A DNA stretch of 64,000 nucleotides. Source: Sva-07 sp963710625. GTDB taxonomy: Bacteria; Actinomycetota; Acidimicrobiia; Acidimicrobiales; Ilumatobacteraceae. How positions within the stretch are numbered: the first letter of the stretch is position 1; each line of letters opens with the position of its first letter. Of the stretch, positions 55,389-63,432 are shown piece after piece. The position numbers and the translations under genes were made by a program. The notes beneath the pieces are model-generated. The model had not been told where the DNA came from, ran no database searches, and saw only the letters and a program-made list of their open reading frames with translations. The stretch is from contig CAVQBG010000013.1 in assembly GCA_963710625.1 (NCBI GenBank), positions 268,239 through 332,238 on the forward strand. Reading direction: 5' to 3'.

Positions 55389-56365
55389 ACGGCCGCGGGA
55401 TCGCCGATGCGATCATCGAGGCGCCGATCGTCACCAGCTTCACCCGCTTCGGCTTCGAGGCACGTCGCCGGCTGGGCGCCTGGGCGCCGCTCGACGACTA
55501 CGACCTCACGGGTCGGGTCATCGTCATCACCGGCGCCACGTCCGGGCTCGGCTACGCCGCCGCACAGCAGTTCGCCCGGTGCGGCGCGACGCTGGTGCTC
55601 GTCGGCCGCACCACCGAGCGCAACGAACGAGCGGTCGCCGAACTGACCGCGGCCACGGGGAACGGGTCGATCACCCAGGTCGTCGCCGACATGGGTGACC
55701 TCCACCACGTCAGAGCCCTCGCGGAACGGGTGCTCAGCGACCACGTCCGACTCGACGTCCTGATCCACAACGCCGGTGCGCTCGACTCGGAGCGACGCGT
55801 CGCTCCGGACGGCACCGAGGCCACCGTCGCCAGCCAGGTCGTCGGCCCGTTCCTGTTGACGACTCTGCTCCTCGACCGTCTCGCGGCGTGCGCCCCCGCA
55901 CGCGTGCTCACGATGTCATCGGGCGGGATGTACGCCACCGGGCTGACGGTGTCGGGGCTCGAGATGCCCGCCGATCAGTACAACGGCACCGAACAGTACG
56001 CACGGGTCAAGCGCGCTCAGGTCACCCTCAACGAGATGTGGGCCGAACGGTTCGGCCACCGGGGCATCACGTTCCATGCGCTGCATCCCGGCTGGGCCGA
56101 CACACCCGGCGTCGACGCAGGACTCCCCACGTTCGCCAAGGTGATGGGCCCGTTCCTGCGGACCCCCGAGCAGGGCGCCGACACCCTCGTCTGGCTGTCC
56201 GCCGACGACACGCCACTCACCTCGAACGGCCGCTTCTGGCTCGATCGCGTGCCCCGCTCGATCCACAAGCTGCCGACGACCAAACTGACCGACACGCGTG
56301 AGCGACGCGAGCGGCTCTGGAACCGGGTCGCCGAGACCGCCGGCGCCGACAACATGCACGCGTAG
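55385..56365 (+). CDS. Short-chain dehydrogenase/reductase, retinol dehydrogenase/DHRS12-like
   Basis: 326 residues. An N-terminal extension of about 45 residues (EAPIVTSFTRFGFEARRRLG) precedes the cofactor motif IVITGATSGLGYAAAQQFAR. VLVGRTTERNE has the Arg that favours NADP(H). N-A-G is in LIHNAGALDSE, the catalytic Ser in TMSSGGMYATG, and Y-x-x-x-K in EQYARVKRAQV. The C-terminal HPGWADTPGVDAGLPTFAKV matches the DHRS12/retinol-dehydrogenase-like subgroup. It is translationally coupled to the upstream SRPBCC protein. Confidence 0.9.
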   Translation: MNGRGIADAIIEAPIVTSFTRFGFEARRRLGAWAPLDDYDLTGRVIVITGATSGLGYAAAQQFARCGATLVLVGRTTERNERAVAELTAATGNGSITQVVADMGDLHHVRALAERVLSDHVRLDVLIHNAGALDSERRVAPDGTEATVASQVVGPFLLTTLLLDRLAACAPARVLTMSSGGMYATGLTVSGLEMPADQYNGTEQYARVKRAQVTLNEMWAERFGHRGITFHALHPGWADTPGVDAGLPTFAKVMGPFLRTPEQGADTLVWLSADDTPLTSNGRFWLDRVPRSIHKLPTTKLTDTRERRERLWNRVAETAGADNMHA

Positions 56366-56401
56366 ACAGGCAAGAAGCTGCTCGAGCGGTTCGGAGTGAC
56401 A

Positions 56402-57529
56402 TCAGCCGAATCGATACACCGACACGCGACCGTCGGTTCGAGTGGCCAGCGAGCTGTCGTCGGCCGACCAGGCGGTCTGCCAGACCGTCCCGACGCCGGC
56501 GTCGATCCTGCCGATCGTGCTCCCGTCGGCGGCGGAGATCACGATCTTTCCACCGTCGAACCCCGACACGTAGTAGCCGCCGCCGGCGCTCGTGGTGATC
56601 CCGGAGGTGTCGAAGTCGACCGGCCTCCCCGACGGCTGGACCAGGTAGCCGAACCCACCTGACTCCTGCCCGATCGCGCCATTGCCAGACGCAGCGAGGA
56701 TCGGGTTCCCGCCGTCTGCCGGCTCGTCGGCCACCACGTCGAGCGTCGTGGCGTCGAGCACCCGCAGCACCAGGTTCCCGCTGTCGTCGGTGCCTCTGAG
56801 GTACACCTCGTTGCCGCCGATCGCCACCGCGAGCAGCGTGGTCGGGCTCGCCGATTCGTATCGAACCCATTCGCCCGTCGTGACATCGAGCCGACAGAGG
56901 CTGTCCGACTTGAAGAACAAGGCCCCGGCGACCGAGTCGAAGACGACGCCGTTGCCGCCCGAGCAGTCCATGTCGGTCGTGAACGGTTCCTCCGAGACCG
57001 GCTGCAACGTGGCACCGTCCCAGACCCACACCGTGCCGAAGTTCTCCGCCGTGATGATCCGACCGTCAGCGGTCCAGAAGAGATCCTCGTCGAGTCGATC
57101 GTCGGCGGTCGACATCAACTCGGTGCCGGTCGCAGCGTCGTGCACGGACAGGGTCCTCCCGCTGTCTCCGAGCGACAGGACGGCGACTCGATCACCGGTT
57201 GGTGACACGGCAATTCGCTGGAGGGCCGCAGATGCCACCGCCGGAATCGAGAACGTCGCCGCAGGCTCGAGCACCGACCCCGGCCCGTTGGCCGACGGGG
57301 TGTCGTCGTCGCCGGCGTCGACCTCGCCGCTGCTCACCGCAGTCCCGGTGTCGGCATCGTCGTTCGCTGGAGCTCCCTGCGCCGACGGGTCGCCCTCGAG
57401 CTCATCCGACGTGGATGCATCGGATGTCGCCGATCCGCTGTCGAGACCTGTGCCGTCGACTCCGCCGCCGCATGCCGCCACCAACAGCGCACCCGATACC
57501 AGCCACACGATCGTCGAGGTTCTTGCCAT
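56402..57529 (-). CDS. Lipoprotein with beta-propeller-like repeats
   Basis: 375 residues. The signal peptide MARTSTIVWLVSGALLVAAC ends in a lipobox, with the lipidated Cys at residue 20. A Gly/Asp/Ser-rich linker of about 70 residues follows. The rest is built of WD40/PQQ-like blades, for example AVSPTGDRVAVLSLGDSG, VHDAATGTELMS, FWTADGRIITAENFGTVWVW and WSADDSSLATRTDGRVSVY. It probably works outside the membrane as a binding or scaffold protein. It diverges from the TIR-domain gene over 67 bp, so the two may share a control region. Confidence 0.8.
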   Translation of the reverse strand: MARTSTIVWLVSGALLVAACGGGVDGTGLDSGSATSDASTSDELEGDPSAQGAPANDDADTGTAVSSGEVDAGDDDTPSANGPGSVLEPAATFSIPAVASAALQRIAVSPTGDRVAVLSLGDSGRTLSVHDAATGTELMSTADDRLDEDLFWTADGRIITAENFGTVWVWDGATLQPVSEEPFTTDMDCSGGNGVVFDSVAGALFFKSDSLCRLDVTTGEWVRYESASPTTLLAVAIGGNEVYLRGTDDSGNLVLRVLDATTLDVVADEPADGGNPILAASGNGAIGQESGGFGYLVQPSGRPVDFDTSGITTSAGGGYYVSGFDGGKIVISAADGSTIGRIDAGVGTVWQTAWSADDSSLATRTDGRVSVYRFG

Positions 57530-57596
57530 GTGCTCACGCTTCCCGCTGGCGGAGCGCAGCGCAATACGTCATTCGACGCATTCGCACCGCGCGAAG

Positions 57597-58661
57597 ATGA
57601 TCGAAGTGCACATCTTCCTCAGCCATTCCACGTCTGACCGTGAGATCGCCGAGCAGCTGACGGCGCTTCTCCACTCGGTCTTCGGCGACCAAGCGATCGA
57701 GATCGCCTATTCATCGGATCAGGACGCCGGCCGTGGCATCCAACCTGGCGCCGGCTGGCTGCCATGGATCACCGAGCGCATCCGGCACACCGACAAGACC
57801 TACGTACTTCTCACCCCGACGTCGATGAGCAAGCCATGGGTGCTCTGGGAGGCCGGGGCCGCTGCCGGTGTTGCGCTTGCGACCACGCGCACCAGCCCGG
57901 TTGTTCCGATCACGTTCGGTATCTCCGACGCCGACGTCCCCGGTCCGCTGCGCTCCGCGCAACGTGTCCGGGGCGATTCCGCTGCCGACGGAGGCATCGC
58001 CCGACTCCTCCAGGCGATCAACGACGAACTCGAGGAACCCGTACGTCAGACCGTCTTCGACACGGCCCTGGACACCTACGTCGACGGTTACATCCAGCGG
58101 GTCGGTCGGCTTCTCCAGCAGTCGGCGCCGATCGCCCATCCGCTCGACTCCATTCCCCAACGGTTCGACACCGATGACCTCGTCGGTTTGTGGGTGACCT
58201 GCTTCGAGTTCACATCCGGTATGGAAGCGGCGGTTCACGCTGACGTCCTCGAACTCACGGTCACCTCCGAGCGAGTGCTGCGCGGCGTCACGACGGGCCC
58301 CGAACCGCGCACCGCACGACACCAGCGCCCGTACCGCAGCATGGTCGAGATGCAGCTGGCCGACCGGCACTTGGTCGGCACATGGAGGAACCTCAGCGAC
58401 GACCGCTATTTCGGGTCGATCCATCTCGCCGTGCAAGATGGCAAGACGCTCATGACCGGCCACTACACGAGCTTCGACTCCGATGCGCGGGTGGGAACAG
58501 GACCATGGAGGTGGGTGCGCGTCGACCCTGCGACGACTGGCGACGATTTGGATGCGATGCGAATGCGCGACCCCGACCTCGTGCACCGTCTCGTGTCGGA
58601 CTACCCGAAGCACTCCGGACCCGTCCACCTCGATGACGTTGCAGAGCGAGTACCGAGGTGA
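57597..58661 (+). CDS. TIR-domain protein with C-terminal beta-rich domain
   Basis: 354 residues. The TIR domain (about residues 1-150) opens VHIFLSHSTSDREIAEQLTA, continues with YVLLTPTSMSKPWVLWEAGA where E85 aligns with the catalytic Glu of TIR NADases, and has VVPITFGISDADVPGPLRS. After a helical linker the C-terminal ~165 residues are beta-rich, with DDLVGLWVTCFEFTSG, VGTWRNLSDDRYFGSIHL and LMTGHYTSFDSDARVGTGP. These spaced G-x-W/Y segments suggest a small beta-barrel that could be a ligand sensor, but I do not recognise a named family. There is no membrane segment. Its stop overlaps the start of an NTF2-like gene as GTGA. The layout fits an anti-phage or NAD-degrading effector, as known for other bacterial TIR proteins; this is inference. 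Confidence 0.78.
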   Translation: MIEVHIFLSHSTSDREIAEQLTALLHSVFGDQAIEIAYSSDQDAGRGIQPGAGWLPWITERIRHTDKTYVLLTPTSMSKPWVLWEAGAAAGVALATTRTSPVVPITFGISDADVPGPLRSAQRVRGDSAADGGIARLLQAINDELEEPVRQTVFDTALDTYVDGYIQRVGRLLQQSAPIAHPLDSIPQRFDTDDLVGLWVTCFEFTSGMEAAVHADVLELTVTSERVLRGVTTGPEPRTARHQRPYRSMVEMQLADRHLVGTWRNLSDDRYFGSIHLAVQDGKTLMTGHYTSFDSDARVGTGPWRWVRVDPATTGDDLDAMRMRDPDLVHRLVSDYPKHSGPVHLDDVAERVPR

Positions 58662-59071
58662 CCCTCTCACGGAACACCGTGCTCTCGATCCTGGACACCT
58701 ACATCCGCGCGTGGGAGCGACAGTTGCCGGATCTCATCGTGACCATCTTCACGCCGACCGCGACCTACCACGAACGGGTACTTCAAGCGCCGATCGAGAA
58801 CGCCTCGGGGATCCGTGACTACTGGCAGGCCAAAGTCGTCGAGTCGCAGGCGAACATCCGCTGCACGCTGCTCAACGTGTATCTCGACGGCGGCACGGCG
58901 ATCGCCGAGTGGGAGGCCGAGTTCGACGACGTGAGCAAGGGCGTGAGGAAGCGGATGCGCGAGGTCGCGATCCTCGAGTTCGAGGGCGCGTTGATCGCAA
59001 GCCTTCGGGAGTACTGGGCCTCCGAGATCATCGGCGAGGTGCTGTCCGCCGAGGCGAACCCGCAGAACTGA
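58658..59071 (+). CDS. NTF2/SnoaL-like protein coupled to the TIR gene
   Basis: 137 residues starting at GTG 58658. NTVLSILDTYIRAWERQLPD and the following FTPTATYHERVLQAPIENAS and IRDYWQAKVVESQANIRC fit the SnoaL/NTF2-like cone fold, with ending WEAEFDDVSKGVRKRMREVA and LREYWASEII. The family includes isomerases, hydrolases and non-catalytic binding proteins. The start codon overlaps the TIR stop (GTGA, 58658-58661), so the two are made together. A partner, antidote or ligand-processing role for the TIR protein is possible but cannot be shown here. Confidence 0.75.
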   Translation: MTLSRNTVLSILDTYIRAWERQLPDLIVTIFTPTATYHERVLQAPIENASGIRDYWQAKVVESQANIRCTLLNVYLDGGTAIAEWEAEFDDVSKGVRKRMREVAILEFEGALIASLREYWASEIIGEVLSAEANPQN

Positions 59072-59181
59072 GACGTCACCGTCGATCGCAGTTCGCGGCG
59101 TCGCTGACCGAGCGAGCTCGAGGTGAGATCTGCCGACGTGTCGGCGCTGACTTGGGCACCGTGGCCGGGGTCGGGTTCGGT

Positions 59182-60015
59182 TCAGTCGGTGTTCTGTGGT
59201 TCGTCGAACAGTGCCGGTTGGTCCGACAGCACGGCGTCCGCGCCGGCCTCGATGAGTTCGCGGAGCGGCGTCTCATCGTTCACGGTCCACGCGAACAGTG
59301 GGAGTCCCTTCCTCTCGGCGATCGGGATCTGTCGGCGGACCAGGTCGGGTGAGCCAGCAGAGAACAAGACGCGAAGCAGGAGCGGCTTCAGCCGGCCGAG
59401 CGCAGGAACGACATCCGGAACGAACGTCATGGTTTGCACGACGTCGCCCTGCCCCCAGATCCGGCCCACCCGCCGTGCCGTCGGACGGGCGTGAGCAGCT
59501 CGCGGAACCGCTCCGGCGAGCGCACGAGCCAGCACAGGGTTGAACGTCGAGAGACAGGTTCTCTCGGCCAGATCGCCCGAACCGATCAGGTCGCGGACCG
59601 ATTCGAGGGCGCGGGCGTCCTTGACCTCGACGTTCAAACGGTGATCGGGAAACGTGGTCGCGACATCGGTGAAGCGGGGCACTGACGTCGTCGATTCGAG
59701 CTCGGCCCAGGTCGCCGTGCTGATCCGCCGACCCGGTTCGAGTTCGTCGTCGTGCGAGCAGACCAGTACCCCATCTTCGGTCGACCAGAGGTCGACATCG
59801 AGGATCTGCGTTCGTGGTGCTGCTTGTCGGTAGGCAGCGGCGGTGTTGGGTTGTGCGCCGGGCCAGTGCCCGCCTTGGTGCGGGATGATCTGACCCGTCC
59901 GAAGCCCCGAGACGAATGGGTGATCGTGGCGTCTGGACCCTCGACGGGCCCGGCCCGATCGCAACACATAGGTCGCAAGACGGCCCCGACGCTTGACTCC
60001 TCCGACAAACGACAC
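59182..60015 (-). CDS. Glycerophosphodiester phosphodiesterase-like protein with altered active site
   Basis: Up to 277 residues of the GDPD TIM-barrel family, which cleaves glycerophosphodiesters to glycerol-3-phosphate. Both catalytic histidines are kept (PHQGGHWPG and VCSHDDELE), as is LNVEVKDA with a metal Glu. The Arg after the first His is Gln, the Glu of P-E-N-T is replaced (AQPNTAAA), and the E-x-D pair is D-V-D. One metal ligand and a phosphate contact are therefore missing, and activity or substrate may be changed. The C-terminal FAWTVNDETPLRELIEAGAD plus VLSDQP is typical. The start is uncertain (ATG 60015 or GTG 59967). It lies 114 bp downstream of the CHAT gene on the same strand and may share its transcript. 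Confidence 0.72.
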   Translation of the reverse strand: MSFVGGVKRRGRLATYVLRSGRARRGSRRHDHPFVSGLRTGQIIPHQGGHWPGAQPNTAAAYRQAAPRTQILDVDLWSTEDGVLVCSHDDELEPGRRISTATWAELESTTSVPRFTDVATTFPDHRLNVEVKDARALESVRDLIGSGDLAERTCLSTFNPVLARALAGAVPRAAHARPTARRVGRIWGQGDVVQTMTFVPDVVPALGRLKPLLLRVLFSAGSPDLVRRQIPIAERKGLPLFAWTVNDETPLRELIEAGADAVLSDQPALFDEPQNTD

Positions 60016-60129
60016 GCTCCAGTATCGCAGCTCCCGGAACAGCCACGATCACCGTCCCCCGGGGGCGAGAGAGCACAGCATCTCGATTGCCCGAAGCCGG
60101 CGTGGACCTGCGCGCGCAGGCGCGCCGGG

Positions 60130-60840
60130 TCAGGTTCGGTCCTCCACCAGCCGCAGTTGGTCGGGCGGGACTCCCCGTCCGGCGACGAGCACAGGTGTTG
60201 ACGGATCGCCGGCCGCCGTGAGCTGGATCTCGTTTCGGCCCAGGGCAAACGCAGTGGCGACGCTCTCTCCGTAACCGATTCCTCGGTAGAAACCGGCTGC
60301 GAAACGCACGGCCGCCTCGTCTTCGATTGCTCGCACGGTACCGACCACGCAATCCACGTGCTCAGCAATCGCATCGGCGAGGGATGCCGAGTGGCACGCG
60401 TTGAGAACGACGCACCGGACGCTGCTCCCGGCGATGGCGAACAGGTCCGCCACCGCTGAGGCTGGCGGCTCGTACGAATCGCCGTGGTCCCCGACGAGGA
60501 CGATTCTGCCGCTGGGGCTCCCATGCCCGCTGAAGTGAACAACGCCGGGACGATGACGCAACAGAGCATCCGCAAGATCCGTCGGGCGCACCGCCCACTG
60601 CTGGCGCAGTTCGAGGCGATCTCGATGTTCGCTCTCCCGAAGCCGTCGGTCGATGTCACGCACCTCTTCGTCGAGCCGCAGCCGCTCGGTGTCGAGTGGG
60701 TTGGCCGCCAGGAACAGCACCACCAGCTTCTCCCTCGGCGATTCGATCCCGGCGCGCTGCTGCACCAGATCGACCGACTGCCCGACGGCAACCTGTCCCG
60801 TCACATCACCACCGACACGAATTTCGTACTGGTCGTTCAT
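60130..60840 (-). CDS. CHAT-domain (caspase-like) protease with N-terminal tag shared with the STAND NTPase
   Basis: 236 residues. The CHAT peptidase domain has the catalytic His at H106 in VVHFSGHGSPSGRIVL and the nucleophile Cys at C149 in VVLNACHSASLADAIAE. These are the usual HG and N-A-C motifs of the caspase/separase-like clan CD. LFLAANPLDTERLRLDEEVR near residue 43 is the common start of CHAT domains in this type of system. The first 30 residues (IRVGGDVTGQVAVGQSVDLV) match the start of the adjacent STAND protein (IQIAGSVHGQVAAGNFVYQA). Its ATG is 3 bp after the STAND stop, so the two are co-translated. Inference: a cytoplasmic protease effector recruited and activated by the STAND protein through like-with-like tags. 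Confidence 0.85.
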   Translation of the reverse strand: MNDQYEIRVGGDVTGQVAVGQSVDLVQQRAGIESPREKLVVLFLAANPLDTERLRLDEEVRDIDRRLRESEHRDRLELRQQWAVRPTDLADALLRHRPGVVHFSGHGSPSGRIVLVGDHGDSYEPPASAVADLFAIAGSSVRCVVLNACHSASLADAIAEHVDCVVGTVRAIEDEAAVRFAAGFYRGIGYGESVATAFALGRNEIQLTAAGDPSTPVLVAGRGVPPDQLRLVEDRT

Positions 60841-60843
60841 CGG

Positions 60844-63432
60844 TCAGTTGATGACGAACGTGAAGACCGTGATTGCATAGTCAGGATTATCCCCCGAATG
60901 GCTGATCAGGAGTCGGTCCTCGAGTCGTCCCTCCGTGGAGCGGTCGACGAGCTCAATGTGAACATCGCACGAGTCGTTGGGCTGTAGCACGGGCGGACAG
61001 AAGGGTTCGACGATCTCGAACGTGTCACCGGATTCCAGCTCGATCGTGAACAGCTCGACGGGGATCGTTCCGGAGCTCTCCAGCCTGATCGTGTCGTCCG
61101 CGGCCAGATCGAGCTCGTCGTCGGGAACGGCCCTCAGGATCGAGATCCCCGGCAGGACGCTGCCGCGCACCGCGATCTCAGCGTTGAAATCGACACCGCC
61201 GGCATCAATGAACACGACGTCGTCGTACTCGCCTGGCTCATCGGTGAAGAACACGATCGCGATCGGACAGGCCTGCCCGACATCGAGGAAGCCGCAACTG
61301 CTCTCGATCCCGAATCGTTCCGAGGCGCCCAGGACGACGTCGATGGACTCGACCGGGCACGACGTCCGGTTGAGGACCATTCGCTGCTGCGCATCAACCG
61401 TTGCCCCCTGCGGAACGGTTCCGAAGTCGATCGGCGCGGTGTCGACCTCGATGAAACCGACGCACTCCGGCAACGGCTCGTCGTCTTCGGGGTCGACTGC
61501 GCCGCGAACATCGATGGTGGTCGCCGAGCCCGTGCTCTCGTCCTCGACGATCAGGACGTCACGATATTCGCCGGGCTCATCGGTGAGGAACCCGATCGTG
61601 ATCGCACAGGCCGCTCCGGGGTCGAGGGATCCGCAGTCGGACTCCACCTCGAACCGCTCCGCATCCTCGAGGAGAACGGTGACGTCGCTGGGGCCCGTGC
61701 CGACGTTCTCGATCAGGCGTTGGTCGCGAGGTTCGGATCCCGCTGTCACTCGTCCGAAATCGATTGGTCGAGTGTCGACCTCGAGCATCCCCGCCCCCGG
61801 ACCCGGGTCCGGGTCCGGGTCCGGGTCCGGTTGCGGCCAAGAGAGAAACGCGACCGCCCCGATCCCGGCCATGATGAGAACGGCAAGAAGGATCTTGAGC
61901 CACCTGGGCCAGCCGGATCGTGGCGACCGCGTCGGGCTCTTCGGCTTCGACGGTGGCGGTACCGGCGGAGGTGGGCCGACGGGAAGCGCCTGCGCGAGAT
62001 TGTGCCGGGTCACCGCGAGGCCGTCCACGTCGCCGCCGGTTTCGCGCAACTGCTCGGCTCGGCGGAGGAGATCCACTCCGGACGCAACCCGGCCGGCACA
62101 CACGTCGAGCGTGCCGAACTCGTGGAGCGCCCAGCCGAGGGCCCCGGTGTCGCCGCTCGCCTCGGCGGCCTCTCGAGCCAGCGCGAGCACGCTCCGCAAC
62201 ATCCCCCAGCGTCGCGTCGCTCCCAGAGTTGGTGTCACCGCTCTGGCCAGGCCGATGACGTCGGCCCACTGTCGTTGCTGAACGCCCCATCGCAGGAGAG
62301 ACAGGACTGCAGGTGCAGTCTCGGCGACTTCACCAGGGTCGTTGTCAGCGGCGAGCCAGACCGGGAGTTGCTTCAGTGCCGTCGATCGCCAATCTGGGAG
62401 ATCGAGGATTGCGGCAGCATCCGATGCCACCCGATACTGAGGAGATGCGGCCCGAACCAGTCCAGCGTCCCGCAGCGTCCCGAGGATCGTCTCAGCGTCG
62501 TCGACTTCACTGATGGCGCGCACGGCAGAGGCCGGCAGGGAAGCTCCCGGGACGGCCGCGACGACTGCGAGGACCCTTCGCTCGGCAATTCCGAGTTTGT
62601 TGGCGAGTTGCCTCATCGAGTCCAGGCGAGCCTCGAGATCAGCGCCAAGTGCAGCAAGGCCGTCGAGGTCGAGCTCACCGCGCGCCATCTGGCGACCTGT
62701 ACGTACCAGCGTCTCGGCATGACCACCGACCGCGCGGCAGAACTGCAGCACGACTTCTCGGGAGTTGCCCTCGAACGATCGGCCGGCGGCCAAGCTGAGC
62801 ACCTCCCCCGCCGAGTCCGGGTCGAGACCACGGACAGGGATCGCAGAGCCGGCCCCGAGCAGCGTCTCGGTCGTGCCGGCAACCACCGTCCGGCACTTCT
62901 TCGTCACGCCCAGCAGTGCCTCGAGCTCGTTGCGAGGCTGGTCGAAGTCATCGACGACGACGAATGCCCGAACGTCCACCATGGCGTGGCGAATCTGCTC
63001 CGTTGTCGGCTTGAGGCCGATCTGGGGAAGAGCGCTCTCGAAGAACGCCTCGAAAACCGATTGCACCACGTCCTCGAGCGGCCGATTGAGCGCAGCGACG
63101 TATGCCACTCCATCTCGTGTTGCCTCGGCCTCTGGCCGGTGGCAGAGATCGCGCAACAGCCACGTCTTGCCGGCCCCCTCCTCGCCGAAGAGCTGCACCG
63201 GCCCGTCATCGATTCGGGCCAGGATGTCGGTCTCGGTGCTCGCCCGACCGACGACGTGATGCGGCCGTTCTGGGCGGTCGTCCACGGGCAGCTTGCGCGG
63301 CTTGATGACGTCGCCCTCGATCTTGAGCTGGTTGATGACGCCGCCGATCGACTGGGCCTGGTACACGAAGTTGCCAGCAGCGACCTGCCCGTGGACCGAG
63401 CCCGCAATCTGAATCGTCGGTTGGTCTGCCAT
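60844..63432 (-). CDS. Membrane-anchored STAND NTPase with N-terminal tag and three Ig-like C-terminal domains
   Basis: 862 residues from ATG 63432 (GAGGAG 4 nt upstream). Order: tag (residues 6-30, IQIAGSVHGQVAAGNFVYQ) with a second G-D-V element near 40; NB-ARC/STAND NTPase with P-loop GEEGAGKT (83-90) and Walker B FVVVDDFD (157-164); a winged-helix region around 280-345; a helical, TPR-like region (350-480); a Pro/Ser-rich linker; one membrane helix (WLKILLAVLIMAGIGAVAFL, 511-530); a D-P repeat; and three Ig-like domains of the ASH/HYDIN type (about 549-655, 665-765, 766-862). The Ig domains each hold a Cys pair (DCGSLDPGAAC, SCGFLDVGQAC, FCPPVLQPNDSC) that could form disulfides outside the membrane. 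A sensor facing the envelope, coupled to an internal ATPase, is the simplest reading. It is followed 3 bp later by the CHAT protease gene. Confidence 0.85.
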   Translation of the reverse strand: MADQPTIQIAGSVHGQVAAGNFVYQAQSIGGVINQLKIEGDVIKPRKLPVDDRPERPHHVVGRASTETDILARIDDGPVQLFGEEGAGKTWLLRDLCHRPEAEATRDGVAYVAALNRPLEDVVQSVFEAFFESALPQIGLKPTTEQIRHAMVDVRAFVVVDDFDQPRNELEALLGVTKKCRTVVAGTTETLLGAGSAIPVRGLDPDSAGEVLSLAAGRSFEGNSREVVLQFCRAVGGHAETLVRTGRQMARGELDLDGLAALGADLEARLDSMRQLANKLGIAERRVLAVVAAVPGASLPASAVRAISEVDDAETILGTLRDAGLVRAASPQYRVASDAAAILDLPDWRSTALKQLPVWLAADNDPGEVAETAPAVLSLLRWGVQQRQWADVIGLARAVTPTLGATRRWGMLRSVLALAREAAEASGDTGALGWALHEFGTLDVCAGRVASGVDLLRRAEQLRETGGDVDGLAVTRHNLAQALPVGPPPPVPPPSKPKSPTRSPRSGWPRWLKILLAVLIMAGIGAVAFLSWPQPDPDPDPDPGPGAGMLEVDTRPIDFGRVTAGSEPRDQRLIENVGTGPSDVTVLLEDAERFEVESDCGSLDPGAACAITIGFLTDEPGEYRDVLIVEDESTGSATTIDVRGAVDPEDDEPLPECVGFIEVDTAPIDFGTVPQGATVDAQQRMVLNRTSCPVESIDVVLGASERFGIESSCGFLDVGQACPIAIVFFTDEPGEYDDVVFIDAGGVDFNAEIAVRGSVLPGISILRAVPDDELDLAADDTIRLESSGTIPVELFTIELESGDTFEIVEPFCPPVLQPNDSCDVHIELVDRSTEGRLEDRLLISHSGDNPDYAITVFTFVIN

